A stretch of DNA of 64,000 nucleotides, from positions 16,299 through 80,298 of the forward strand of contig NZ_KE007348.1 in assembly GCF_000400715.1 (NCBI RefSeq), read 5' to 3'. The first letter of the stretch is position 1. Every line of letters starts with the position of its first letter. The notes below the pieces were generated by a model, which saw only the letters and a program-made list of their open reading frames with translations, did not search any database and was not told the origin of the DNA. Below are positions 29,089-39,216 of this stretch, piece by piece. The DNA comes from Acinetobacter genomosp. 15BJ (GTDB taxonomy: Bacteria; Pseudomonadota; Gammaproteobacteria; Pseudomonadales; Moraxellaceae). Position numbers and translations under genes: made by a program.

Positions 29089-29283
29089 ATGCCTAAGATG
29101 AAAACTCGCCGTGGTGCAGCTAAACGCTTCAAAGCGACTGCAAACGGTTTTAAGCGCAAACAAGCGTTCAAGCGCCACATTTTGACCAAAAAATCTGCTA
29201 AGCGTATCCGTCAATTGCGCGGCTGTGTAATGGTTCACGTAAGTGATGTTGCATCAGTTCGTCGTATGTGCCCATACATCTAA
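29089..29283 (+). CDS. rpmI: 50S ribosomal protein L35 (bL35)
   Basis: 64 residues. It starts [15 protein letters not shown] and contains [16 protein letters not shown], the family signature, with high lysine and arginine content. The start is ATG 29089 after GAGGTTGTT; an in-frame extension to 28999 is not part of the gene. It pairs with rplT as in most bacteria, but here the unit is detached from infC. Confidence 0.97.
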   Translation: MPKMKTRRGAAKRFKATANGFKRKQAFKRHILTKKSAKRIRQLRGCVMVHVSDVASVRRMCPYI

Positions 29284-29294
29284 GGAGATTATAA

Positions 29295-29654
29295 ATGGCT
29301 CGTGTAAAACGTGGTGTAGTGGCTCATCGTCGTCACAAAAAAATTCTTGCTCGCGCTAAAGGTTACTATGGTGCTCGTTCACGCGTTTACCGCGTAGCGT
29401 TCCAAGCGGTAATCAAAGCTGGCCAATACGCTTACCGTGACCGCCGTCAAAAGAAACGTCAATTCCGTGCTTTATGGATTGCGCGTATCAATGCTGGTGC
29501 TCGTCTTAACGGTTTGTCATACAGCCGTATGATCGATGGCTTGAAAAAAGCTCAAGTGATCATCGACCGTCGCGTATTAGCTGACATCGCTATGCATGAT
29601 GCAGTTGCATTTGCTGCTTTAGCTGAAAAAGCTAAAGGCGCATTAGCTGCATAA
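29295..29654 (+). CDS. rplT: 50S ribosomal protein L20 (bL20)
   Basis: 119 residues, 11 bp after rpmI, with AAGGAG upstream. It starts [19 protein letters not shown] and contains [21 protein letters not shown], diagnostic for L20. The basic N-terminal tail reaches into 23S rRNA during assembly. It is the last gene of this two-gene unit. Confidence 0.98.
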   Translation: MARVKRGVVAHRRHKKILARAKGYYGARSRVYRVAFQAVIKAGQYAYRDRRQKKRQFRALWIARINAGARLNGLSYSRMIDGLKKAQVIIDRRVLADIAMHDAVAFAALAEKAKGALAA

Positions 29655-29670
29655 GCTTAGAGATTCAAAG

Positions 29671-29697
29671 AAGGCCGCTTTTTAGCGGTCTTTTTTA
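29671..29697 (+). terminator. Terminator after rplT
   Basis: GGCCGCT (29673-29679) and AGCGGTC (29684-29690) form a 7-bp stem with one G-T pair and a TTTT loop, followed by T6. It separates rplT from the NADAR pseudogene. Confidence 0.88.
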
Positions 29698-29743
29698 TTT
29701 TTAGTGAATTGGACTTTCAATAATAGATAATAATCAGAGATAG

Positions 29744-30332
29744 ATGATGCAAGACGAACAATTTTTAAATGATTTAATTCAACAAGTCCAACAAGGTCAC
29801 CCATTTAAATATTTATATTTCTGGGGACATACCCCAAAGCAAACCAATCATGTAGACAAAACTTGTTTTAGCCAGTGGTTTCCATCGCCATTCAAACAGG
29901 AGGGTGTTGAATATCTCACGGCGGAACATTATATGATGGCGCAAAAAAGCAAAGCTCTTTAACGATGATGAGATATTTAATCAGATTTTGAAGGTCACAC
30001 ATCCGAATGAAGCAAAACAGCTAGGTCGAAAAATACAGCACTATGACGAACAACTGTGGCAGGAAAAGCGTTTTGATATCGTGGTACAGGCAAATTTGGC
30101 TAAATTTTCACAGCATCCAGAATTAAGAGATTTCTTGATTGCCACGCATGATCGTATTTTGGTTGAAGCATCGCCTGTTGATAAGATTTGGGGGATTGGT
30201 ATGGCACAAGATCACCAGCATATCCAAGACCCGAGCCAATGGCAGGGATTAAACTTACTTGGTTTTGCACTTATGCAAGTTCGTACTCAGCTTTTAACTA
30301 GGAGTAATCGTGCGCAGACAATATCACTTTAG
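29744..30332 (+). pseudogene. NADAR/YbiA-like N-glycosidase gene, frameshifted
   Basis: Two overlapping frames together give one NADAR protein. Frame 1 (29744-29962) encodes FKYLYFWGH, FSQWFPSPFKQEGVEYLTAEHYMMAQK, then runs off at an A6 run (29943-29948) into a stop. Reading on after skipping one A gives AKLFNDDEIFNQILKVTHP, then KQLGRKIQHYDEQLWQEKRFDI and VEASPVDKIWGIGMAQ, the rest of the family. Family enzymes cleave N-glycosidic bonds, for example in riboflavin precursors or ADP-ribose-type substrates. A one-base insertion, a sequencing error or true slippage all fit. The second frame ends at 30332, past the GTG start of the next gene. Confidence 0.85.
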
Positions 30333-30687
30333 ACAAGTTGGAGTGGATACTTATATTTGGGATGTCCATCATCTCGTTGAGCTGACAAAAGCGTGTATTG
30401 CCAAGAAAGTACAACTTGTTGATATTCAGGAACTCAACGAAGCCTATTGGTTTCCAGATCAATATCCAACAACACAACAAATCATTGAGCACTTTCAACT
30501 GATTCAAGATGCTGATCTGAGTTATCCAATTATCTTATGTGCGCATGGGCGTGTGATGGATGGAATGCATCGTGTCGCTAAAGCAAGTTTACTTCAACAA
30601 ACAGATATTCTCGCCGTGCAATTTGAGCAAACCCCTGAACCTGATTTCGTCAATATGGATGAAGATGATTTGGATTATGATGATTAA
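30310..30687 (+). CDS. ParB-like domain protein, function unknown
   Basis: 125 residues from GTG 30310, with AGGAG five bases upstream. CAHGRVMDGMHRVAKASL resembles the ParB N-terminal or Srx-like 'G-x-x-DG-x-HR' nucleotide-binding loop. The C-terminus is very acidic (DEDDLDYDD). There is no DNA-binding HTH region, so it is not a chromosome-partition ParB. It may be coupled to the preceding NADAR gene, whose end it overlaps by 23 bp. Confidence 0.65.
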   Translation: MRRQYHFRQVGVDTYIWDVHHLVELTKACIAKKVQLVDIQELNEAYWFPDQYPTTQQIIEHFQLIQDADLSYPIILCAHGRVMDGMHRVAKASLLQQTDILAVQFEQTPEPDFVNMDEDDLDYDD

Positions 30688-30792
30688 GACAATCTATTGA
30701 TTTATTTAATGATTACATAACCCAAACATGTTCGATTAGACTTTTAGGCTGAAATCTTTTTACAGTAAAGAAAACAGCATCAGGATAAAAAT

Positions 30793-30990
30793 ATGTTAGT
30801 GAGCGTAGAAGGGTTGCAGCAAGGTGCATTTGAAACAGAACTGAGTATTGTGCCTAGAAAGGGGGAAACCATCCGAATTTTTTATGGGCCAGATGCTGAA
30901 GTTGAAGGTGAAATTGAAAATGTACATCACATTGTTAATCAGCATGATGGCGGGCATAAAGTGATTATCAGAATTCGACCGACCTTCTAA
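30793..30990 (+). CDS. Small protein of unknown function (65 aa)
   Basis: 65 residues starting MLVSVEGLQQGAFETEL. It is likely all-beta: RKGETIRIFYGPDAEVEGEIENVHHIV and KVIIRIRPTF suggest a small barrel, in the style of single-domain proteins that bind a ligand or RNA. A GGAT-type site precedes the ATG and a terminator follows at once. I recognise no named family. Confidence 0.65.
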   Translation: MLVSVEGLQQGAFETELSIVPRKGETIRIFYGPDAEVEGEIENVHHIVNQHDGGHKVIIRIRPTF

Positions 30991-31001
30991 AACGATAAAA
31001 G

Positions 31002-31033
31002 AAAAACCTAGATGACATGATCTAGGTTTTTTT
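31002..31033. terminator. Terminator after the 65-aa protein gene
   Basis: AAACCTAGA and TCTAGGTTT form a 9-bp stem around an 8-nt loop, with As before and Ts after. The next gene is convergent and ends at 31047, so it can serve both. Confidence 0.85.
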
Positions 31034-31046
31034 ATGCTTGGTGTTG

Positions 31047-32048
31047 CTACAGACCAAAATAATAAGCAAGTAGACAGATAATTACAGTCAGGATAATCAG
31101 TTTAATAACCCCTGATGTACCCACTTTATGCTGTTGGGCTTTATCAAGTTGATGTGGGATTTCCATGGTTCGGTCAATGATTTCAGGTTCTTCTGCTGTG
31201 AGTTGGGCTGTTTGGTAATGATTTGCTGTTTTCACAATCAATTTTGCAAATAAATCATCGGTTTTTTGAGAGAAGTTTCGCAAATTGATTTGTTCTTCAG
31301 GACTGATCAATTCACCTGTCGCATGATAAGGATGCTGTCTTTGTTGTTCCAAATAATCAGCCAAAGCTTGAGTGCGATGTAACAGGCGATGTGCGCAATC
31401 AGCAGGATAATCGGTTGGAATCAATGCGAGTTGCTGGTTTGATGTACTGATCGAATCAAATTCATAGCCATAGAAAGGGAGGTCCTGTTGTTCTGGCTCA
31501 GAAAAATGTTCTGCATATTTACTAGCGAACAGTTCTTTCTCCAAGAAAATGGCAGCCTGATTCCAATTCATCTTCTGTAAGTCAGCATCAATTTTCTTGG
31601 CGAATTTATCATTTAACTCATAACGCCAAAAAACTTCTTGCCGGAGGGTTGTTTGTTGAGATACAGGTGCATCAAAGGCTTTATCACTGTTATCCCATTC
31701 AGCCAGTTCATGTCCACAAATCCATGCGGTTTTTTTATTGCCTTGATGGCTCACAATAAAATGTGCGAAGGGAAGCAGCTCCACATTGGCATTTGGATTT
31801 TGCTCGTCATTGAGTACGCTGGATAAATGTAGGCTGAGTTTTTTAACCCCTTGTTTTTTTAGGCCTTCAAGCCAAATCTGGAAATGTTGTGCCAACAGGT
31901 GCTGGGAGAGTAAATCCCTAAAGATCAGTCGATTTTGATTGAAAATCGGATGTTCAATCCAACGACTAAAATTGAGTTCACCTGTAAGAAACTCATTGCC
32001 ATAAGTCACAAGTGTAAGCTGTTGTTTCCAGATTTGATCAAGCGCCAT
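31047..32048 (-). CDS. Uncharacterised tail-anchored protein
   Basis: 333 residues. The last 22 residues include IKLIILTVIICLLAYYFGL, one C-terminal membrane helix with only a couple of residues after it, so the large N-part should face the cytoplasm. The soluble part has FSRWIEHPIFNQNRLIFRDLL, CGHELAEWDNSDKAFDAPV and a helical region near residue 260-300. I recognise no domain. Single gene on the minus strand beside a repeat-rich gap. Confidence 0.7.
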   Translation of the reverse strand: MALDQIWKQQLTLVTYGNEFLTGELNFSRWIEHPIFNQNRLIFRDLLSQHLLAQHFQIWLEGLKKQGVKKLSLHLSSVLNDEQNPNANVELLPFAHFIVSHQGNKKTAWICGHELAEWDNSDKAFDAPVSQQTTLRQEVFWRYELNDKFAKKIDADLQKMNWNQAAIFLEKELFASKYAEHFSEPEQQDLPFYGYEFDSISTSNQQLALIPTDYPADCAHRLLHRTQALADYLEQQRQHPYHATGELISPEEQINLRNFSQKTDDLFAKLIVKTANHYQTAQLTAEEPEIIDRTMEIPHQLDKAQQHKVGTSGVIKLIILTVIICLLAYYFGL

Positions 32049-33554
<1,506 letters not shown>

Positions 33555-33587
33555 ACATTTTTTCAGGATTAAATAAGGTTTATACAA

Positions 33588-35969
33588 ATGAAAATTAGTG
33601 AAAATTGGTTACGCACGTGGGTGAACCCAGCAATTGATAGTGAAGCACTCTCTGATCAATTGACCATGTTGGGCTTGGAAGTTGATGAGTTAGCACCTGT
33701 AGCAAAACCATTTACTGGCGTGGTAGTAGGGGAAGTTCTAACCGTTGAACAACATCCAGATGCAGATCGTTTACGTGTAACGACAATTAATATTGGTTCT
33801 GGTGAGCCATTACAAATTGTATGCGGCGCGCCAAATGTTCGTGTCGGCATGAAAGCACCTGTTGCAACCATTGGTGCCGTACTACCTGGCGATTTTAAAA
33901 TTAAAAAAGGCAAACTGCGTGGTGTGGAATCACAGGGTATGCTCTGTGGCGCTTCTGAAATTGATTTAGAAGACAAAATTGATGGTTTGTTAGAGTTGCC
34001 TGCTGATGCGCCAGTGGGCATGAATATTCGTGAATACTTAAAGCTTGATGACAATGTCATTGATATCAGTATCACCCCAAACCGTGGTGACTGCTTTAGT
34101 ATTCGTGGGATTGCGCGTGAAATTGCAGTAATTAACCAGCTTGAAGTAAATGAACCAAAGATTCAGGCTGTTCCTGCATCAATTACTGATGAGAAAACAG
34201 TAACGATTAGCACAGAAGGTACGCCACGTTATTTAGGGCGTATCATTAAAAATGTCAATGTGAAAGCGCCGACACCTGAGTGGATGGAACAGGCATTGGC
34301 ACGTTCAGGGATTCGTACCCATAGTATTTTGGTGGATATTACCAACTATGTGTTACTTGAACTTGGCCAACCGATGCATGCCTTTGATTTGGCAAAAATT
34401 GAAGGTTCGATTCAAGTCCGCCAAGCGCAACCACAAGAAAAATTGACGTTGCTCAATGATCAAGAAGTTGAATTGCAAGATGACATGATGGTCATTGCAG
34501 ATGATCAGAAATTATTGGCGATTGCAGGGATTATGGGTGGTTTGGACTCATCGGTTACTGATGATACCCAAGACATCTTCCTAGAAAGTGCTTTCTTTGC
34601 ACCGTTAGCCATTGCAGGTCGTGCACGTCGCTTTGGTTTGCATACCGATTCATCACAACGTTATGAACGTGGTGTAGACTTTGAATTGCCGATGATCGCC
34701 ATGCATCGTGCTTCTGAGCTTATTCAAGCCTTTGCTGGCGGTGAGTTTGGTCCAGTGACTGTCGCTGAACAGACAGAATTGCTTCCAAAGCGTGAAGCAA
34801 TTGTATTGAAGCAAACACAGGTTGATCAATTGCTAGGTTATGTTGTAGCGAGTGACTTCATTGCGGATGCTTTAACACGTCTTGGCTGTGTGGTTGAAAG
34901 CAAAGCTACAGGTGAGTGGAGTGTTGTTCCACCATCGCATCGTTATGACATGGCAATCTATCAAGATTTAATTGAGGAAGTTGCTCGTATTCACGGTTAT
35001 GACAAGATTCAAATTAGTTTGCCAAAAATTGATGTAAAACTGGAAAAGTACCAAGACCGTTTTGAAATTGCACAATTACGTCAAACTGCGGTGACATTGG
35101 GCTATCAAGAAGCAATTAGCTTTAGCTTTGCCGATGCTAAACTTGAGAAGCAATTAAATCCAAATGTACAGCCGCTGATGCTTGCCAATCCTATTTCAAG
35201 TGATTTGGCTGCAATGCGCAGTACTTTGTTGTCTAGCTTAATTCCGTGTGTACAGTACAACTTAAACCGTCAACAGCAGCGTGTACGTTTCTTTGAGTTG
35301 GGGCTACGTTTTGATTATCAGGGTGCGCAAAACATTCATGATCTAAAACAGATCCCAACTTTAGCATTGATTGCGGTTGGTGCGCGTGTACCAGAATCGT
35401 GGCATGCAAAACCTCAATCAATGGATTTTTTTGATTTCAAAGGTGAGATTGAAGAGGTTTTAGCTGCTGGTCGTATTGGTGCTGACTTTATTCGTACAGA
35501 ACGTGCATGGTTGCATCCTGGCCAATCGGCAGAAATTTTGGTGGACGGGCAATCGATTGGTTATTTAGGTCGTCTACATCCATCATTGGAAAATGAACTC
35601 GATTTGGGTATAACTTGGGTCGCAGAGCTGGACCAACAGGCAGTTTTGCAATCTTATGTATCTAATTTTACAGAATTATCACGTTTTCCATCGGTTAGAC
35701 GTGATATTGCGCTTTTAATCTCTGATAATATTGAGGTAAGAGATATTCAGCGGTTAATTGAGCAGACTGGTGGTGAGTTACTAGACTCAGCATGGTTGTT
35801 CGATGTGTATACGGGCCAAGGGGTTGAACAAGGCAAGCGTTCTTTAGCTTTTGCAGTGTTATGGCAACATCCAACTCGTACGCTTGAAGATGCTGAAATT
35901 AAATCTGGTATGGATAACATTATTCAAGTGTTGGAAGACACTTACCAAGCGACATTGAGGGCCTCATGA
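33588..35969 (+). CDS. pheT: Phenylalanyl-tRNA synthetase beta subunit
   Basis: 793 residues, usual size. N-terminal tRNA-binding OB fold (about 39-150: [36 protein letters not shown]), B3/B4 editing region ([20 protein letters not shown]), B5, the inactive class II-like core, and a C-terminal anticodon-binding FDX-ACB domain from about 700 ([14 protein letters not shown]). Its stop overlaps the ihfA start by ATGA. Confidence 0.97.
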   Translation: MKISENWLRTWVNPAIDSEALSDQLTMLGLEVDELAPVAKPFTGVVVGEVLTVEQHPDADRLRVTTINIGSGEPLQIVCGAPNVRVGMKAPVATIGAVLPGDFKIKKGKLRGVESQGMLCGASEIDLEDKIDGLLELPADAPVGMNIREYLKLDDNVIDISITPNRGDCFSIRGIAREIAVINQLEVNEPKIQAVPASITDEKTVTISTEGTPRYLGRIIKNVNVKAPTPEWMEQALARSGIRTHSILVDITNYVLLELGQPMHAFDLAKIEGSIQVRQAQPQEKLTLLNDQEVELQDDMMVIADDQKLLAIAGIMGGLDSSVTDDTQDIFLESAFFAPLAIAGRARRFGLHTDSSQRYERGVDFELPMIAMHRASELIQAFAGGEFGPVTVAEQTELLPKREAIVLKQTQVDQLLGYVVASDFIADALTRLGCVVESKATGEWSVVPPSHRYDMAIYQDLIEEVARIHGYDKIQISLPKIDVKLEKYQDRFEIAQLRQTAVTLGYQEAISFSFADAKLEKQLNPNVQPLMLANPISSDLAAMRSTLLSSLIPCVQYNLNRQQQRVRFFELGLRFDYQGAQNIHDLKQIPTLALIAVGARVPESWHAKPQSMDFFDFKGEIEEVLAAGRIGADFIRTERAWLHPGQSAEILVDGQSIGYLGRLHPSLENELDLGITWVAELDQQAVLQSYVSNFTELSRFPSVRRDIALLISDNIEVRDIQRLIEQTGGELLDSAWLFDVYTGQGVEQGKRSLAFAVLWQHPTRTLEDAEIKSGMDNIIQVLEDTYQATLRAS

Positions 35970-36262
35970 CAGCATTAACAAAAGCAGATATGGCGGACCA
36001 TTTAAGTGAGCTTACTAGCTTAAATCGCCGCGAAGCAAAACAAATGGTCGAGTTATTTTTTGACGAAATTAGCCAAGCATTAATTGCGGGTGAACAAGTC
36101 AAACTTTCTGGCTTCGGTAATTTCGAGTTACGTGACAAGCGTGAACGTCCAGGACGTAATCCAAAGACAGGTGAGGAAATTCCAATTTCTGCACGTCGAG
36201 TGGTTACGTTCAGAGCGGGGCAGAAATTTAGACAGCGTGTTGGGAATGAGCAGATCGATTGA
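35966..36262 (+). CDS. ihfA: Integration host factor alpha subunit
   Basis: 98 residues, HU/IHF fold. Signature [40 protein letters not shown] holds the DNA-intercalating beta-arm with its PGRNP motif. It bends DNA as a heterodimer with IhfB (not in window). Linkage to pheT by a 4-bp overlap is conserved in gammaproteobacteria. Confidence 0.97.
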   Translation: MTALTKADMADHLSELTSLNRREAKQMVELFFDEISQALIAGEQVKLSGFGNFELRDKRERPGRNPKTGEEIPISARRVVTFRAGQKFRQRVGNEQID

Positions 36263-36274
36263 TCTGCTTTTTTT
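36249..36274 (+). terminator. Terminator overlapping the ihfA stop codon
   Basis: AGCAGATC and GATCTGCT form a perfect 8-bp stem with a GATT loop, then seven Ts. The stem begins inside the last ihfA codons, so coding and termination share these bases. Confidence 0.88.
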
Positions 36275-36308
36275 ATGCCAATCTTTTATTTATAGAAATG
36301 TTAGGCAT

Positions 36309-36340
36309 AAAAAAAGAGAACCGTGAGGTTCTCTTTTTTT
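36309..36340. terminator. Terminator of the Ala-rich lipoprotein gene
   Basis: AGAGAACC and GGTTCTCT form an 8-bp stem with a GTGA loop between A7 and T7 tracts. It serves the minus-strand gene 36359-36634 and may back up the ihfA terminator. Confidence 0.9.
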
Positions 36341-36358
36341 CGATAATCTAAAACTAGA

Positions 36359-36634
36359 TTATTGAGCAGCAGAAGCTTCAGCTGGAGCAGCTTCAGAAGC
36401 AGCAGCAGCAACGTCAGAAGCAGCAGCAGCAACGTCAGAAGCAGCAGCTTCAGTAGTAGCAGCAGCTTCAGATGCAGCAGCGTCAACAGCTTCTACAGCT
36501 TCAGAAGCAGCTTCTACAGCTTCAGATGCAGCAGCAGTAGCGTCAGTAGCTGGCGCTTCTTCTTTCTTAGAGCAACCAACGAAAGCTAAAGTAGTAGCAA
36601 TAGCAGCAACAACAGCGAATTTTTTGAATAACAT
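36359..36634 (-). CDS. Small Ala-rich lipoprotein with tandem repeats
   Basis: 91 residues. The signal peptide MLFKKFAVVAAIATTLAFVG precedes C21, a lipidation site with F at position -3, followed by SKKEEAP. The mature part is almost entirely A, E, S, T, D and V in repeats such as SEAVEA and SDVAAAA, expected to form an amphipathic helix or stay disordered in the periplasm. DNA repeats of GCAGCAGCAGCAACGTCAGAA are visible at about 36400-36450. It resembles a small structural or linker lipoprotein; function unknown. Confidence 0.8.
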   Translation of the reverse strand: MLFKKFAVVAAIATTLAFVGCSKKEEAPATDATAAASEAVEAASEAVEAVDAAASEAAATTEAAASDVAAAASDVAAAASEAAPAEASAAQ

Positions 36635-36982
36635 GGCATCACTCTCATAAAATTGTGAGATTAAAAAAAACCTGAGCTAGTCTGTTTGTGCTTTTATTAT
36701 TCCTAAACGCTTTAGGTAACAACGCAGGGAGCAGCCTAACTGGTCTGTAGCTATCCTATCAAAGCAATTCATGAATTACTACTGTTCTGTCCAACAAAAC
36801 GACAAAAATGGGCAGAATTTGGCTATTTTTTGATAGAAAATAACTATGAGTTATGTGATTTGAATCGGTAAATTGAAAAAAATAATATCATTTTTTAAAT
36901 ATAGGTATATAAATCAATGGATTGGTTATTTCTATAATTTTTAGGAGAATGTGTAAATATTCTGTAAGCGTGTCAACCAAAT
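36635..36982. other. AT-rich gap between lipoprotein and rho terminator
   Basis: About 350 bases without a credible open reading frame. It must contain the lipoprotein promoter and leader on the minus strand. I see no clear repeat or RNA motif in it. Confidence 0.6.
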
Positions 36983-37013
36983 AAAAAAAGCTACCATTAA
37001 GGTAGCTTTTTCT
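36983..37013 (-). terminator. Terminator of rho
   Basis: AAAAGCTACC and GGTAGCTTTT form a 10-bp stem around a 5-nt loop just after the rho stop; read on the minus strand it ends in a run of seven Us. Confidence 0.88.
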
Positions 37014-37020
37014 TTGGACT

Positions 37021-38289
37021 TTAAGTCGATGCCTTACGTTTCATTTGATCGAAGAAGTCATCATTGGTTTTGGTTTCTTTCATGCGATCTAATAAGAATT
37101 CCATCGCTGCAAGCTCATCCATCGGATGTAATAACTTGCGTAGAATCCAAACTTTACGAAGATTCTCTTCGCTCATGAGGCGTTCTTCACGACGAGTACC
37201 TGATTTCTTGATATTCATTGCAGGGAATACACGTTTTTCTGCAATACGACGATCAAGGGTAATCTCTTGGTTACCTGTACCTTTAAACTCTTCATAGATC
37301 ACATCATCCATTTTACTGCCAGTTTCAATCAAAGCAGTAGAAATAATGGTGAGTGAACCACCTTCTTCAATATTACGTGCCGCACCGAAGAAACGTTTTG
37401 GACGCTCTAAAGCATGTGCGTCTACACCACCAGTCAATACCTTACCTGATGAAGGCACTACAGTGTTGTAAGCACGTGCAAGACGGGTAATCGAGTCAAG
37501 TAGAATGACAACATCCTTCTTGTGTTCAACCAGACGTTTTGCTTTTTCAATGACCATTTCAGCAACTTGAACATGGCGGGCAGGTGCTTCATCAAATGTA
37601 GACGCAATCACTTCACCACGAACAGTGCGTTCCATTTCTGTTACTTCTTCAGGACGTTCGTCAATTAAAAGTACAATTAAGAAAACTTCGGGATTATTAC
37701 GGACAATCGATTGCGCAATGGTTTGCAATAACATTGTTTTACCCGCTTTTGGCGGCGCAACAATAATAGAACGTTGACCTTTACCAATTGGCGCGACAAG
37801 GTCGACAACACGAGAGGTTAAGTCTTCGGTTGTACCGTTACCCAATTCCATCACCAACTGTTCAGTTGGGAATAATGGGGTAAGGTTTTCAAATAGAATT
37901 TTATTACGTGAGTTTTCAGGCGTATCGTAGTTAATTTGGTTTACTTTTAATAAAGCAAAATAACGTTCACCTTCTTTCGGTGGACGAATTGTGCCAGTAA
38001 TCGTATCACCGGTACGTAAATTAAAGCGGCGAATTTGTGATGGGCTGACATAGATGTCATCTGGTCCTGCTAGATATGAGCCAGCAGCAGAGCGTAAAAA
38101 GCCAAAACCATCAGAAAGAATTTCGAGAACACCATCACCAAAGATTTCTTCGCCGTTCATGGCGTGGCGTTTTAAGATGGCAAAAATAATATCTTGTTTA
38201 CGGTTACGTGCCATGCCTTCAAGGCCCATAAACTCCGCAATTTTAATGAGTTCGCCAATGGGTTTTTTCTTGAGTTCAGTTAAGTTCAT
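37021..38289 (-). CDS. rho: Transcription termination factor Rho
   Basis: 422 residues, E. coli has 419. The N-terminal helical part is followed by an RNA-binding cold-shock-like domain (about 52-116, with DGFGFLRS). The P-loop is APPKAGKT at 178-185, Walker [17 protein letters not shown] around 260-275, and the Q-loop [15 protein letters not shown] near 280-294. It is a hexameric RNA helicase. It follows trxA on the same strand with a 327-bp leader, in line with Rho controlling its own leader in E. coli. Confidence 0.98.
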   Translation of the reverse strand: MNLTELKKKPIGELIKIAEFMGLEGMARNRKQDIIFAILKRHAMNGEEIFGDGVLEILSDGFGFLRSAAGSYLAGPDDIYVSPSQIRRFNLRTGDTITGTIRPPKEGERYFALLKVNQINYDTPENSRNKILFENLTPLFPTEQLVMELGNGTTEDLTSRVVDLVAPIGKGQRSIIVAPPKAGKTMLLQTIAQSIVRNNPEVFLIVLLIDERPEEVTEMERTVRGEVIASTFDEAPARHVQVAEMVIEKAKRLVEHKKDVVILLDSITRLARAYNTVVPSSGKVLTGGVDAHALERPKRFFGAARNIEEGGSLTIISTALIETGSKMDDVIYEEFKGTGNQEITLDRRIAEKRVFPAMNIKKSGTRREERLMSEENLRKVWILRKLLHPMDELAAMEFLLDRMKETKTNDDFFDQMKRKAST

Positions 38290-38616
38290 AAGTGGTCAGA
38301 CAGAATGGAATAAGTGGAGGACTACGTTAGGGAAAGAATAAAAAATCGACCGCATACATACATGCTGAGGTAATTGTATTTACACAACCACGATTCAGTA
38401 GTCTGGTTCATTGTTTCAGAGAGAAATGTGAAAACAATTGTTATTGCCGAGCGGCGATCTTATGTTTTGTCTTGTAAGAAGCGCAATGAAGTAGATTCCA
38501 TTCAAAGCTTCTTGATCCAGAAATATAGAGGAAATCAAGCAAATTGTCAATTTTTACTAAGAAATACGCGATTCAATGAATCGCATATTTCTTGTATTGA
38601 CCGTGTGACAATCGAA
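38290..38616 (-). promoter_or_regulatory. Rho leader and trxA-rho gap
   Basis: 327 bases between trxA and rho. A strong hairpin 38559-38593 (AAGAAAT / ATTTCTT outside, GCGATTC / GAATCGC inside) lies soon after the trxA stop but has no clean U-tract. The rest is the rho leader; a Rho-controlled attenuation site is expected there from E. coli but not provable by eye. No gene seen. Confidence 0.55.
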
Positions 38617-38943
38617 TTAGATGTTTTGGTCAATGAATGCTGCAAGTTTTGAACGTGGTGCTGCACCAACTTGTTGAGCAACAACTTCACCATTTTTAAA
38701 CATCAATAATGCTGGGATATTGCGAATGTTATATTTTACGGCAGTATCTTCACATGCAGTCACGTCAACTTTAACGATTTTTACTTTTCCTGCATATTCA
38801 GTTGATAGGTCTTCAAGAACAGGTGCAATTGCTTTACACGGTGCACACCAACCAGCCCAGAAATCAACAAGTACAGGGGTTTCAGCATCTAAAACATCTG
38901 CTTGGAAGTTAGCATCAGTTGTATTAACAATAGTCGCAGACAT
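38617..38943 (-). CDS. trxA: Thioredoxin with CAPC active site
   Basis: 108 residues, usual thioredoxin length and fold. The redox pair is C33 and C36 in WAGWCAPCK, where the consensus is WCGPC. The buried aspartate (D27 in VLVDFWA) and the cis-proline loop (RNIPALLMF) are intact. It should be a disulfide reductase using thioredoxin reductase; the G-to-A change may shift its potential. Divergent from ppx, upstream of rho. Confidence 0.94.
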   Translation of the reverse strand: MSATIVNTTDANFQADVLDAETPVLVDFWAGWCAPCKAIAPVLEDLSTEYAGKVKIVKVDVTACEDTAVKYNIRNIPALLMFKNGEVVAQQVGAAPRSKLAAFIDQNI

Positions 38944-39000
38944 AAGGTTGCTCCAAATTTAAGAAATAAAGTGCGAATTTGATCATCATCACGATGAATA

Positions 39001-39026
39001 TTACATTGCCGCTTTATTCAATGTAA
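39001..39026. promoter_or_regulatory. Perfect dyad between trxA and ppx
   Basis: TTACATTG (39001-39008) and CAATGTAA (39019-39026) are exact inverted copies with a 10-bp centre, in the divergent control region. It could be a regulator site; no known consensus is recognised. Confidence 0.4.
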
Positions 39027-39216
39027 GGGTTTGTTCTGATTATTCAAGTTTGAAAATGAAAAGTCTAATGGATGCTCACGATGTTGATCATCGACTTCTA
39101 CAATCATTTATGCACGAAAAGCGAAAATACGCGACTTTTATTGCTTAAAATGACTTTAAAATTGTAAGCATGTGAATTACTCTAATGCGTGAATTGAGCA
39201 TGGGTTTATATGAATA

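Noticed and set aside
36362..36589. Ser/Arg-rich open frame on the plus strand
   Set aside because: It is the antisense of the Ala-rich repeat lipoprotein; repeats keep all frames open.
39056..39148. 30-codon frame upstream of ppx
   Set aside because: No ribosome-binding site and no recognisable composition; too short to support.
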